Assembly: GCF_949628265.1 (NCBI RefSeq)
Contig: NC_088786.1
Span: 14,074,001 to 14,138,000 of the forward strand
From: Cloeon dipterum
Lineage: Eukaryota > Arthropoda > Insecta > Ephemeroptera > Baetidae
DNA length: 64,000 bases
Direction: 5' to 3'
The first letter of the stretch is position 1. Each line of letters opens with the position of its first letter. Made by a program: the position numbers and the translations under genes. The notes under the pieces are model-generated. The model made no database searches. It had not been told where the DNA came from and worked only from the letters and a program-made list of their open reading frames with translations. This document shows, one piece after another, positions 25,152-37,744 of this stretch.

Positions 25152-26929
25152 ATGAACCAAATCGGAGTACGCGTATACGGAACTAACCATCTGGTGGATG
25201 TAGACTACGCGGAAATTGGAGAGAAAGAACTGCCCAATCTCATGAAGATAATCAAAGATACGTGCCGTCTAAGTGGGGATTTTCATTTGCGTTTGTTTAA
25301 TTTTAAATTTAAAAGATTCTTTGAGATTCGCGCTCAAGATTTCCCCCTCAAGGGTGTCATGATGTTAGATGTTGTTTTCAACAATAATGAGCACGCGAGA
25401 CTAGTTAGTGGCTACCACTCTGATATACTTTCCTCTGTATATGAGTTTCGGAAAGGAAACGTTTCAAATTTGAAACATGAGATGTGGGAACCAGGTAAAT
25501 TTGAAATCCCGCTTGAGCGCTTTTCTAAGTTTGGGAGAAGCGAGCTGGAACTGGCAACCCTTGAAGCCAACCCATCCAACGAGAGACCTCACACAGTATC
25601 ACCGAGCTTATATCGAGAAATTCGCTCTTTGATCTCGATGTATTTGGTCCAATTCACGTACTATCCAACAAGGAAAATGGTCATGGATGCTTGTTTGACC
25701 TTGGTCAACACCTACAAATTTCTGGCAAACAAAAGCAACGATGACCAGCTTGGAATTGAGGATTGGATTTCCACAATCAATGGAAAAATGACAGAACTTC
25801 GACGTGAGAGCAAGCACCCTGAAGTTTTGGCTAATAGATGTAAGATAAAATTTTATATGAAACATTTTAAATATCTCAATCATTTTAATAACTAATTAAA
25901 AGCTGTAAAAGCGTAATTTAAATCACTACAGTTATTAAGCTAATAGTACGCTTGTTTTCATTTCCAGCGAAGCCTGGCAGAGGCATCATAAAAGCTATTC
26001 GTGGGGAGGTCAACTTTTTGCCACCAACTCCTGCGATGTCAACTGAAGAATCATTAAAACGGGACTATACATTGTTGATGACTGAGCTAAGCACAGAGCA
26101 CCCAGACGAGGAAAAAGTGTCGCGGTTGATGTTACAACTGTTTTCAACGCGGAGAGAAGATATAGTTGTCAAAAATCTTCCCTTGGAATCAGTTATGGAC
26201 AAGTGGCCTGCACTGTTTAGACAAGAGCAGGTGAGGATAATGACTAAAATTCGATTCTAAAACAATACTGGTTGTCTCCATTATTTTAGTTGTTTGAGGA
26301 AATGAAGAGGATTGTTTTGGTCCATCCGTTGATGACCCTTACAGAGAGATTGGCAAAAATGTTCGAAGGGCTCAAGTACAAAATTAACCATCCAAAAGGC
26401 AGCTTTAAAAAACCCAAAAGAAAGAGGGCTAGAACAACAACCTTTGCCACTGTGTCGATCAAATCAGTACAGGACCTCCTTAGATCGGTCCATAAAATTT
26501 ATCCAAATGAGTTGCCGCTAATATCTGTGAGTAAAATTGGAAGTCGACTCTTTAAGCTATTGCTTCAACAACCCACTTTCTGCATTTTAGGATGCGGAAC
26601 AGGCTCTCCAGCTTTACGAGGTAGCAAAACAAAATAATGACATCGCTAGAAACAAGGCGTTTTTAGCCCCCCACATCGTGCAAGAGAAAACCGGAACCTT
26701 TAATATTCACTGCGAGGATAGGACCGTTTGCGCTGCAATAGACACAGAAACAAAAGCAGTTGCTTTATTGATTTCTGTGTACTACGCAATGAACTACTCA
26801 TACCCACCTCAACGAAGCCGAACCCTTGAACTTATGGCTTACTTGTGTGGTGTAGACAACGCAGATCTGAGTGTCAGGACAAAAGAGTTGATCGATTTCT
26901 GCATTGAACACAATGATGAAAATGAATGA
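25152..26929 (+). CDS. SAMD3-like/uncharacterized family protein, four exons, 508 aa
   Basis: Exons are 25152-25839, 25968-26230, 26290-26526 and 26591-26929. All introns are GT-AG (128, 59 and 64 nt), and phases 1, 0 and 0 join without a break. Residues 1-110 could form a small alpha/beta or PB1-like N-terminal domain (inference). Residues ~165-240 hold the Y-P-T-R-K...W-I-S-T-I-N...R-R-E-S segment. This is followed across the first intron by KPGRGIIKAIRGEVNFLPP, then a charged helical stretch ending WPALF. From recall, that order (YPS/YPT, trypto-phan-anchored helix, KPGRG..GEVNYLPP, R-R-x-x-I/V, WPALF) is typical of proteins annotated 'SAM domain-containing 3-like' or uncharacterized, abundant in fish and some invertebrates. 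I see no SAM domain itself. Exon 3 has a basic NLS-like KKPKRKRAR. The molecular role is unknown. The start is the first ATG after in-frame upstream AT-rich sequence; a noncoding 5' exon may end at the CTTTCAG near 25102. Confidence 0.72.
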
Positions 26930-26966
26930 TCAATTTGCTCGAGATATTTTCATTTGTATATTTAAC

Positions 26967-27008
26967 ACAATATAAAAATAACACGTAACAATATAAAAAT
27001 AACACGTA
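26967..27008 (+). repeat. Tandem 21-bp duplication in the 3' flank
   Basis: Two exact adjacent copies of a 21-bp unit (26967-26987 and 26988-27008), ACAATATAAAAATAACACGT plus A. Each carries an AATATAAA-type word that could serve as a weak polyadenylation signal for the gene ending at 26929. Confidence 0.8.
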
Positions 27009-27253
27009 TTTTTATTCCATACAAATCAAACGGTCGGTCAGAAACACAAAAAGAGGTGTGTGGTGACTACACAGGCAGGTGGCGCTGCGTACGCAAGGAC
27101 TTTAAGGTGAAAATTTGTAACTATAATATGAATGTTTTAATACATAAAAGACGCTAGAAGTGTGAACATGATAGGAATGTGACTCAACCCATAAAAAAGC
27201 AAGGTATGTGACACTTGATTTTTGTGCTAAAATAAAAAATGTTCGTGTAGTGA

Positions 27254-27740
27254 AATAATAATTGTAAGAATAACTTTATTGACTTTTGGCGAGGTCATAT
27301 ACATCAGATATGTTACATTCTAACAATATGCCCCCCAATTGCAATGCACACAATAATACAAACAAAAATCAAAGCTATGTTGCAAAAGCAAAGAATTCAC
27401 TAGAACTGTAAAATTTCTCTAGGTAAAGAAATTTTTTCAAAGCAACAACAAACTGATCATATTGCGGCTCGAGCCACAGCGAAACTGGCAAAGCATTATA
27501 CAAAATTGTAGCACTAGAGAAGGGATTTTGCTGTGAAATCATCAATTTCTGAGGCGCAATATACAATTTAGGCGCGCGGCGCGTTCCATGCCCATGCACG
27601 TCCCTGGTCTTTTTGAAGTAGGCGGGGTATTTTTTAACGAATTTACATGCCTCGAACAGATCAATTGAGAAAACTAGAAGCAGGTTGTACCACTCAAAAA
27701 GTGGTCTCGCAGAATGCAGAACACAGCGGCTTCAACCCAC
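27254..27740 (-). mobile_element. Truncated non-LTR retrotransposon, 3' end (CR1/Jockey-like)
   Basis: The minus-strand frame from about 27735 to its stop at 27375 encodes the C-terminal tail typical of LINE reverse transcriptases. In order there is a PLFEWYNLL helix, a K-F-V-K-K-Y-P stretch, D-V-H-G-H-G-T-R-R, then ILYNALPVSL and a final F-V-V-A-L-K-K-F-L...F-Y-S-S-S-E-F-F. Consensus elements read H..H.TR...L, LYN.LP..L and F...L...L....YS..EF. After the stop there is a short 3'UTR with AATAAA and a terminal ATT-type repeat (near 27254-27270), a usual LINE end. The reverse transcriptase core and endonuclease are absent, so this is a 5'-truncated dead copy. Family placement is tentative. Confidence 0.68.
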
Positions 27741-28474
27741 CAGTACCTCCAACCCGCCAGTTTGAGTAGCTACCCTTAAATAATTTTTGGTCACCGTTCA
27801 ACCATGAAAGCTTAAATTAGTCGTCGCAAAATGTTTTTTTAATATTGATATATATTATACAATTATTTCAAGGACAGGTTTCAGGGTTTCATTCGGCAGT
27901 TTTGGCTGTATATTTGAGCTGTACGGCATTGAAAACCGATAAAAAGACACCAAGTTCGATGAAATTGGAAATTTTCAACATTATTCATCTCAGAGTCACG
28001 TCAGGGACACCCTGAAGGTCGATTTCGACCTCCGTTGGTCAACCCTAGGTCCTCATGGTGTTTCTAATCGAGTGAAATGCGAAAAAATCAACTTGAATAA
28101 CGAGAGGCGAACTCGCTGCTCAAAGTCCACGCGCGGTAAAGCGGCCTCGAGCAGGTTTTTAATCTTCAAATTTAAATTGCAGCATAACTATCGCGATCGC
28201 ACCATATATGAAACTTGGTGTACTTGTGCAGAATTTCACGGGCTACATTTTAGCCTTGAATCTTAAAAAAATCATAGGGGGTTATCATCTCTTAAATTTG
28301 AATTTTCAAAAAAAGGTCGCCTGACCTTCGACCTGCGAATTTTTTGTAAACGAAAAAGTTGTTCAAGATCGAAAACTAGGTTAGGCAGTGAAAATTTCAA
28401 GGAAAAAGATAAATGATTGTTCGATAATCCCTAGTTAATTACAACTATTAACTGTCTTAAAAGTCACTTGCTCT
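27741..28474. repeat. Repeat-like patch with AGGTCG/CGACCT inverted motifs
   Basis: Several short inverted motifs cluster here. AGGTCGATTTCGACCT is palindromic at 28016-28031, a second AAGGTC...GACCTT hairpin lies near 28313-28328, a further CGACCT follows, and ACACCAAGTT (about 27947) is inverted near 28211. The texture suggests a decayed mobile element or a nuclear-receptor-like site cluster. I cannot decide which. No coding frame is supported. Confidence 0.3.
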
Positions 28475-29965
28475 GTGGGAAAATTCACTTTGCGTAAATT
28501 TCTAAAAATTAAATGTTCACTCACAAAAGTTAAAGGGTTGAAATTTGATCGCAGTGAGAACCAGCGCGATTATTTTAATCTTCCACCCTTCGTCAAGCGA
28601 CTTTTAATTTGCTCAAACGGAAACCCTTTCCTCCCCGAAATGAGCATACCCATATTTTTATTAGCGGCATCGACATTGTTATCGTTGCATCGTCGTGTGC
28701 ATGTGCTGCTCATTGAACCCGGAATAACACATCTTTATGTATGACTCTGCAAGTACAATACAATGGGCGCGTGTTGCTCGCGCACATATTCAAAGCGGAG
28801 TAAGCAGGCAGAACCCACCGTTTTCACACCCCAAACCGAGTGATCAATCTCGCATTACACCACGCCGCGTGTCCTCCCCCTAATATTATGCATCGAGCTG
28901 CTCAAGTTGAAATTTGGAAATTTGTATCACGAAATAGTCAGTCAAACTCATTAAATCGGCTTCAGCTGTTCCGCTTGACTCAAAACCACGTTTAAATTCA
29001 CGCAAATTGTTTTTAAGAAAATAAGTTTTAGATTGATGAAAAAACTATTTTTTACTGAGGGTTTTTTAAATCATTTTCCAGTTTTTAAAGTTATTTAAAC
29101 GTAAATTCATTTCCATGTATAAATGGTTGTCGTTAAATCTAAGTGGGATAAGTTTAACTTTGAATGCTGCAGCTGAGTAGTGCCTGCCCATAGGTGGCAC
29201 TCTCCATTCCACCCTTTTAACGTGTGCACATTATCTTTTTAGTTTAATTACTTTTTATTTGTTAATATTAGAGATATATAATATTTAAATTAACTTATTT
29301 TGTAATAATTTTCAATTTATCTTCTTTTATCATAAAGTAATTATTTATTTTCTCATTAAATTTTGCCTGGAAGTGGACATGTTGCAAGATTAAAAATTAA
29401 AAATTTTACTCGCGGTACAAAAAATGTTGAAATAAATCTTAAGAGATGATATGCTTGAATGGATTAATTTATTCAATTTTATGCTCACATTTCATGCGAT
29501 TGCAATTTCTATTAGAAATCAAAGCGATGGAAAATCTGCTTGGTGTCTGATAAGAAAAGATCACACTGCGCTCTCATTCACAGCCAGCTATAAGTACGGC
29601 CAAACGCGAACTATATAGGGGTGACAAAAATAATAAATTAGTCGTGTCTGCCGCCTCCCCTTGGCGTTGGTTTTTCTGCTTGCGAGTAGATCAAAAGTAA
29701 ATGAAGCGAGGGTTAATTCTCTCACTTGCCTGACCAGATTGAAAGCGAACGGACGCGTTCTGTGTGTGTGCATTGCATTTCACTTAGCTTGTAAATTTAT
29801 TGCCGGGACCTCTTTCTTCTCTGCTCCGCAATGCCCGCGTTAAAAGCAGGGTCATGTGCTTGCATATTCATCTGGCCGTGAGTGTGCCAAGTGAGGAAAA
29901 CGTGCACGCGTCTCGTTATTTTAAAAGCGTGGGAGTGGGGCTGCATTTTAAACTTTGATTAAATG

Positions 29966-30006
29966 TGTATCTTTCAACTACTTTGTCAAAGTAGTTGAAA
30001 GATACA
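29966..30006. repeat. Perfect 41-bp palindrome (20-bp arms, 1-bp centre)
   Basis: The left arm TGTATCTTTCAACTACTTTG (29966-29985) and the right arm (29987-30006) are exact reverse complements around a single T. The immediate flanks do not extend the symmetry. It is not part of a recognised element and is too tight-looped for a microRNA precursor. Confidence 0.9.
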
Positions 30007-33000
30007 ATGTATAGATTTATTTGTTCGCAGTTTGACTTTGAACTCAGAATAAAAGGTAACCATTTGAAAGTTACTTAAAAAAATAATTTAAGTTGTAAAA
30101 TTCAAATATTCAATTCGCAGTTGCAAATCTTGTTCAAATTTTCAAATTTAAATTATATTTTTTTAAATAAAATAACAAATTCCTGAAGTTTGTAAAAACG
30201 TTTACATATTTAAACAGTTAAAATAAATATTTTGAAAAATTAACTTTATATATTTTTTATATATCATGAAACAGGTCTCTCATTAAGGCATTGATATTAT
30301 TAATCAATGATTTTCTTAAATCTCGAATATATTAGTAACATCATTATCATAACAATAAATTTCCTTGATTTATATTTTTCTAATGGCAATAACCTCAAGT
30401 GGTCGCCTATTTCAAAAATTATTTTTTCTGTTTCAAATATTCACCTATTTTCTCATATTTGCAAATCTGTGGATACTATCTGTCAGATTGAAAATACTTG
30501 AATAAAATTTGGTTCGCCCCAGTGTTTGTAGAATGTGTGACATTGTGTGAGCTCTAATAGGTTCTGATTTCATCATTCATAGTAATGTGACTGGAGCTGA
30601 CTCTGCGCAAATCGAGAAGTCTCACCCCCGCCAGGCACGTGTCGGGTGTTTTTCGCATTACGGCCGCTAAGCCGCTACTTAGTTAGCACGACGCACGTCC
30701 CTTTTACCCGCTTTTGCCGCCGTGCAAATGAACACAAACGAAGTAAGCCTGACAATGAGACAGCGACGTTTATTTATGTGAGAGCGCATCAGACTAGAAC
30801 GAGCTGTGAATTTATAGGCGGATTACCAGCCGCATGCACACAAACTCACGCGTTCATCTCGCCGAGGAATTAAAACTAGAGATCGATGCTTTTTTGTGGC
30901 GCCGAAGTTTTGGAGAGTTTGATGGGAAAATTCAAGGCAGATATGACTTTGAGGTATTTTTTGTCACATAGCGATATCTATTAAAAGAATGATGGAGTTT
31001 GAAAATTTGAAGGGATTTCGAAATATGTATTTTATTTGTTGTCTTTTTTGTTTAAACGGTGTTCAAAATACGAAAATATATTTCTATATTCGTGTGATAT
31101 CAGCAATAAATGTCTCGTTATAATAAATTATATTAAATTAATTCTAATTTTGTTAAAACAATGCACCACTAACAGTAATTAAGCCATAAAACTGTTCAAA
31201 CACAACATTTATACATATTTCATGAAGCCCATGCCAATTAGCTGATGGCCAGATAATTTTAATTGGGTGTCAAAAATCCCGATGGAACAATTTAATCAGC
31301 TCTGATTGTGAGACTAAATCTTTATGAAAAAAATTCATTTGAATTAATCAGCTTTATTGTTTTCTCGGAATAGGAATACCCGGCAGCAGCGTTATGCGAA
31401 CAAAGCAGAGAAAACCACTCTTGCGCTGTAATCTGTCATCTATCTCATCAGTCGGCAGGGAAAATTTATATAGTAAAAATGTTAATGACGCGCGGCGGGA
31501 GAAATAGATCGCGATAAATATAAAAGCATAACAGTAAACAATCAATTAAAATTTCAGCTCGCACTGTTGCTTTTTCACACAAGGAGCGATTATCGTGTGC
31601 GATGTCTCGAACTTGATTCAGACGCGAAACGCGAAGAGCCTCATTTGCTGCGTAACCGTCAAGATGCATCGAGAATCATGCATCATGCCCATTCACCATT
31701 GTGTCAACGAATAATATGCATTAAATAAATATTTCATTCGGTTTAAAGCGTAATAATGAAGCAACCGAAGTTAAAATGATAAAATATGTGTCGTTAATTA
31801 TTTATTTATTTGCTTGAAATTGAATAGCGTTAGGTGGTAATTATTTAATTGCTAAACAGAACTATTTAATCAGCAAAACCACGTAATCCGCTAAGAAAAG
31901 GTTTAGGGGCCAAGTGGTATTGGCGAGCGGTCGCATTGAAGAGTTTTATTTTTATCAATTGTGAAGTGATTTGTATTTAAGGAACAACTATATCTGTATA
32001 ACTTATAACAAACAGGTAGAGTTAAATTGAAAACCTTATTTCTTTTAAGAAAAATAATGCCTTTTATCTAGATTTCCTGCAGCACCAAATGATAGTGCGC
32101 GCAAACTTAGTGCTATTACCAAAAGAAATTATAATTGGGCTCTTGAGTCTTGAAAAGAAGGAAATAAAAAACGCACAAAATTTGCTATATTATATATTAT
32201 CCAACACCAGCTATGAAAACGGAGCAATTGTTTGAAGAAGAAAGAGTCGGCAGGCGATCCATCAACTTATCTGGGCAACAAGGATAAAAGCGCTGTCGTA
32301 GTTTACAAGTCAAATTTGGCGTCACAAAGACCGCGATTTCACACAGTGCGCGCGTGACGTGAAAAGAACGCATCGCATCAGGCCTTGTGTGTGCGCGTTC
32401 GAGAAAGGGCATCCGCAGAGATTATCGCCGGCCGATACTCTGGCGGAACAATAAAGCCGGCACAATAATTGCGCCAGATTTTACCCCTTTCGCGTCTCGG
32501 GCCGATCACTCATGCTAAAATGACGTTTGTCGCGCGGCGCGGCAGCATAATGAGCGACAGTGCAATTGATTTCGCCGAGCAGATAAATATGAATATATAG
32601 AGCTCGAATCACACCGATGACCGACGCGTTCAATTGAATCGTTTTATTTAATGTTCGGCGCGATTTGCAGTTTAATGACGCGTTCGGCTGACAAATGACG
32701 AGGCATTAAGCCCGCCAGCGACACTTCCGTGTTTGCTCATGCTCGCTGATTGATTTGTTGTGCTGCAAGCACTCTGTTTGGGAAAATCGTTTTTCGTTTT
32801 GCAATTAATGTATTTGAAAATTTTAAAATAATTAGCTCTATATGATCCACGAAATTAATATAAATATAATTCGTTTCACCTTAAGAAAAATCCTGTTCCC
32901 GTAACAGTACTATCCAATGTGACTTATTCGCGAGAATAGGAATCCTCTACACAGTCCGCAGCTTTCAATGAGTTACATATTTAGCAACTTCTTTTATTCT

Positions 33001-33837
33001 CCTTTAATAAGGAGTAAAATTTAAATTGTGATATAGCTGCAAATAATTGGATATGTAATATAGGGATTTGAATTTTACTAATAGAGGTGTATTAATTGTG
33101 TCATAGGGAGGGGACAATTGATGTTATGTTTTATCACTCATCCTCATTGTTTTATATGTGCTGATGTGCTCAGCATTAGTTTAGCTAATAGATTTCAACG
33201 GCCATTAGTAAGATTTTTCTGTTGTTTTGGATTTTGATTTTCAGGTTAAATTACTGCTGACAATGAGGGACCCAAAGATATGGTGCCTATCATGAAAGTA
33301 TAATATATTTTCCCTTCAATTTTTTCTGTAATTAGTCGCTCATCCTGATAAACCCCGAAATGTAGTCTGAAATTTTCAAGTTAACAGAAAGGTTAAATTT
33401 TTCAAATTAAATTGAATGCAGCAACTTTGAAAAACAAAATGAATATTTCTTAATCTGCTTTTTCAAACAGGTAGAATTTCAAACAAAATTTAAGTTTGGA
33501 AGCGGAACGAGAAAAAATCAAGACACAACTTTGGAATTGATCTAATTTTCAGTATTCCACTTGACAACGTTCCTTAACTTAGTGATATCAATCCAAATAA
33601 ATTCAGGTTTAACGCATCTCTATATTTTTCAGCACCCTCTCCAATTGCCGGGGATGAAAAGTGGCCGATCATCAATTGGGGTGTGTTTAGCGACAAACAA
33701 AAGTCATGCGACGTCTTTAATGTCATTCAGCGCAGCAGTCAACGAGCGGCGTTTGGGGATTAGCTTTTAAATATGTTTTACATTATCCACAGCCGGCTTG
33801 GCCGGCGATAAAAGTGCACAGCACGCGGCGATAACCA

Positions 33838-33886
33838 GGGGTGCGTTCGCTCCAGGGGGAGGGGGTGGTGGCTCCGAGCCGAGGGG
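33838..33886 (+). other. G-run cluster
   Basis: Four G runs of 4-5 bases (33838-33841, 33855-33859, 33861-33865, 33882-33886) lie within 49 bp. Quadruplex formation is possible on the plus strand, but two loops are long (13 and 16 nt), so this is weak. Confidence 0.35.
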
Positions 33887-34781
33887 GTTGGTTTTCCCAA
33901 ACGTGATTATGTCGCGCGCACATACATATCGCACTTTTATGGGGAATTGCGGGTCAGTCCACAAGCAGCCAGCCAACCACCCGCCCCCACCCCTCTCTGT
34001 GTTGGAGGGTGGGAAAATTGTTTCCTGCAAATTAAGCAGCTCACGTTTTATGCTGTGCACATGGAAGTCGCCAGCGGCGCCGTTCAAGGTTGCTTAATTT
34101 AAAGCCATTAATGGGCCGCTTTTTATAATGTTAAGCGAGCGACGCCCGCCGGTTTTCAGTTTGCTTTTCGGATCGGCTCGCGGGATGATTGATGAGTGAG
34201 AATTGCTAAGTGTAGTCGCGGGACTTTGTTCCGTGCTAACTGTGGGAATTGAAATTGGCCAGGCGTTATTTTATAATTACAAGGAAAGCGAATCGCAGCC
34301 AACGAGTTAACTCAATTGAATCAATTTTGTGATGAATCGAATCAAATATATGAATAAAATAGGGGCATATAACAGATTTTTTTCAATATTTTATTATCTC
34401 ATTACTTTTGCTTGATTTGAATTATTTTCTTATTTAAATGATTTAAATCATTTGAGGCATGTTTGGTTTTGCAAAATAATATTATCGTCGCTAGGAAAAA
34501 GCTTTACTGAGGCCAATATTTGTTTGATTATTATTTTTCTAGAAGTTATTTACCTTCCAGATATTAGAATATAAATTTCAAGGAAATAGAATTGTAAAAA
34601 CATGGAGATATTATCTCAGGTAAAGAAGAAAAACGAGAGTCAAAAACCTCACACTGCAGGAGAACAAACGTCAAAAAGAATCGATTGGGAGCGTGCTCAG
34701 AATGGAATAAGCGAAAACAAAAAGACAGACACAAAGATGGATTCGTAACAAAAAGCAGGTAGGCGTGCGTGGCTCGCTTTT

Positions 34782-34814
34782 CGTGCGTGTGTTGTGTGTG
34801 TGTGTGTGTGTGTT
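34782..34814. repeat. (GT)n microsatellite
   Basis: A GT-rich dinucleotide run with one or two TT interruptions. Confidence 0.85.
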
Positions 34815-36270
34815 GGGTGCGCGATGATGATTGATACGCCACTGCTGGGAAAAGTGAGAAGTCGAAAAGGCAATCACTGGTTTGTGTTATTCTCTCGCTC
34901 TCATCCCGTCAGAAAAATAGGGATGTACACGCACTCGGCGTATTTATTATCATTGACGGGCACGAGGGGAGAATTTCTCGCGCGTCAGTGAAAAAGAATG
35001 ATCCCCGTGGGATGCAATCAGTCCCGAATATGAATTCACAAAACCGACAATAATGCGGTCAGAGATGGATCCAACGTCAAACAATAAGGCGCTAATCAGC
35101 GATGAGATGTATGCCAGTTTTTTGGTTTTACTGGTTCATTTTTTCCTCTCTATAGAACGTCTAGAATAGGAATCAAATCAAACTGTAACGGTAAACTGTC
35201 TTTTAATGATTATTGTGCCCATATTTCTGTCAAAAATCAAGATTAAATAAACAATAATAACGTTTCGAGTTGCTGCTGGCTCTTTTATTAGTTCTATGGT
35301 TTTTCTAGTTTTTATCCAATAATCTTTTTCCTTTCTAAATTGAAAGAAGAAATGCTTGGAAAATACATTAATACCCAATTAAAAGGAATTGAACTTTTAA
35401 AATTATTGTATAGAAATTTAACAATCCACAAACAAGTTCCCAGGATCCTTATTTCATCCTTAAAAACTTGTTTTCCTGTCACTTAAGTTGTTAATACTAT
35501 TTACTACATGTTCGCAGATTTTGATTTCCTGATACTGATTAGGAGACAAATATTTTTAGTGTTATGAAAGCAGAAGAAATCTTCTGAAAAGTGGGTAGGC
35601 AGATGCGGCGGAAATAAATATTCACATGCCGATTAAATCGAAAAAGTTTGTTTGAAAAACATCCTGTCTTTTCCACAGAATCGTGGCTCTTGAGAATCCA
35701 AAGTATGGCACTGTAAAGTAATTCGAGACGAACCCTTTCATCGCTTTCAAAGTAGATTTAAGTGATTATCGGCAGACGCAATCGCGGTTGTCATCTTTCA
35801 TTCCGTGCTCATAACGCGAGAGCAATTCAATTCAAAGCGACATCTGTTTGTATGAAAGGATTGGGAAAATATGCAGCATAAAAGAGTCGTTTTTGAGTAG
35901 AAAATAAATCGAATTTTCTGCGTCAACAAAGACGTCGGGCGCAGCGAGAGGCGACGTGTTCTCTCGCAAAATTTAAATATTTATCCAGCGCAGGGGCAAA
36001 ATCATAATAAAAGCCTCCGTTGCACGGCACTAATGCCGGGAGAAGAGTTTATCAACGGATATGATCTCCAAACATACAAATAATACCAAGAACACAGCGT
36101 TTGCTTGCTTGCCTGCGCCTGCCCAAACGACCGTCCCATTGCACATATAATCATTTATTCTTTCACAATCCAGGGGCGGACGATGCATAGATTTGATTGA
36201 AGGCTACACTCGAGGATTCATTAATGGAAAAAATTCGGATATTCCTCTTTGAAAAAGTCGTCTTTTCGTG

Positions 36271-36305
36271 CTAGTTTCGGCTTTGCAGTTGACAACCGAA
36301 ACTAG
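36271..36305. repeat. 10-bp inverted repeat, 15-nt loop
   Basis: CTAGTTTCGG (36271-36280) and CCGAAACTAG (36296-36305) are exact inverted copies around a 15-nt spacer. There is no U-run after it and no nearby gene, so its role is unknown. Confidence 0.7.
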
Positions 36306-37687
36306 TAGGCATAAATAAAACGATGCTTGTCGAATTTCTAATCTCCAATATTAAAAGCTTTTTACGAATAGGAATTTTTACAATGGGGTATTGAAACAAT
36401 TCCGTTAGATCGAACAAAAATATTCAAATTACAACCCCTTGCAGATTGCCACTTCCGCTCTTATTTCAAAACTTTATTGACTATAATGTTACAATCGATT
36501 GGTGTTTATTTATATCTTTGAGCATCAAGATTTTTTGTTCCATTACAATTCAATCTGTTTTTCTTGTTCGGGAAAAATAAAAGTGATAATCGAAGAATAA
36601 ATACAAGTATCGTTCTAAAACCATCAGAGGGGTTAATCCGCCACTGTGAAAACGCCGGCTGCACCACCTACGCGCCAAAACACACAAACACATAGCGGGG
36701 ACGAGTGCACTATGAGTGTGTCTCTCGGTTCTCTCGTTTTTTGCGAGCATCATCTAGATAACGTGCAGAGGGCTACTCTCTTTGAGCGATGCTTATCTCA
36801 GGCAGACGCACGTATGCATACACGCTGGTCGTCGGACTGAGCCGCGGAGACCATCGGAGGCGGCACCACCCCGGACACTATGGCCACTCGCCCCGACTCC
36901 CGCAGACATCCACGTGCCGGTACCGACTAAGGCCGTGTGTATTAACCCTTCCGCATTTCGCGATGAAACAACTTACCCCCAACACTTCGGACCATTTCCC
37001 TCTGCTTGCTCCGGGTTTGTTTGTTTGTGTGCAACGAGGGCTCAAGGGCTACCGTTGCTTTGGCCACCACTGCCAAGGGAAAGTTCATTTCATTTCGCTA
37101 ATGAAAGGGTGGAATAGGAGCGTGTAATTTTTTTTAATTCAACTGCTTCAATTCATGGCAATTTAAATTTTCGTTTGGATTTCCAAAATGAAAATGAACA
37201 GAACTACCTGAAAAATATTTTCAAATATTTTTCTTTGTTTTAGGATTGTTTGTTCTGAAAGTTAAATTAAAATTGTTCAATTAATAGTAAATTTGATGCT
37301 AAATTTTCCAGTAATGTTAGTCAAACTTAAGGCTTAATGAAACTCTAAATCTTGACTGCACTATACAGTTTGAACTAATAATTTGATATTTTCAGATAAA
37401 AAGTCGTTATCGATTTAAGAATCGGTTGAACTTTGTTATTCAAAATTTGAAATTTTCCAGATTTTCAAGAAATTTCTATGATTTGAACCAAAATATTTCC
37501 ACGTGAACAAAGGAAATGTGCGCTGAGAGGAATCCGTCAGTTAGCAAAAGGCATTAGAGCGTCTCATAACTCACAAGAGGCATCGTTTCACGCCGCTCGC
37601 TGGTGCAGCGAATCAATTGCGAAAACATGGCTGCCTCTGCTCCACGCGGCTTCAGCGTTATCGGCGGATTTTCTGCATTCTGCCAGC

Positions 37688-37688
<1 letters not shown>

Positions 37689-37739
<51 letters not shown>
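37689..37739. repeat. (CA)n microsatellite, ~50 bp
   Basis: An uninterrupted CA array. Confidence 0.95.

Positions 37740-37744
<5 letters not shown>

Larger units (their letters stand above)
28475..36270. other. Gene-poor region
   Basis: No gene is supported. It contains the 41-bp palindrome at 29966-30006, an 18-bp AT palindrome (34436-34453), G-run-rich sequence at 33,838-33,886, a GT microsatellite (34,782-34,814), and AT/homeodomain-word-rich patches near 31,170-31,760 and 32,440-32,760. ORFs of 60-106 codons are isolated and unrecognised. Confidence 0.45.

Noticed and set aside
29966..30006. Palindrome as a microRNA precursor
   Set aside because: A one-base loop and 20-bp stem cannot serve as a normal precursor hairpin.
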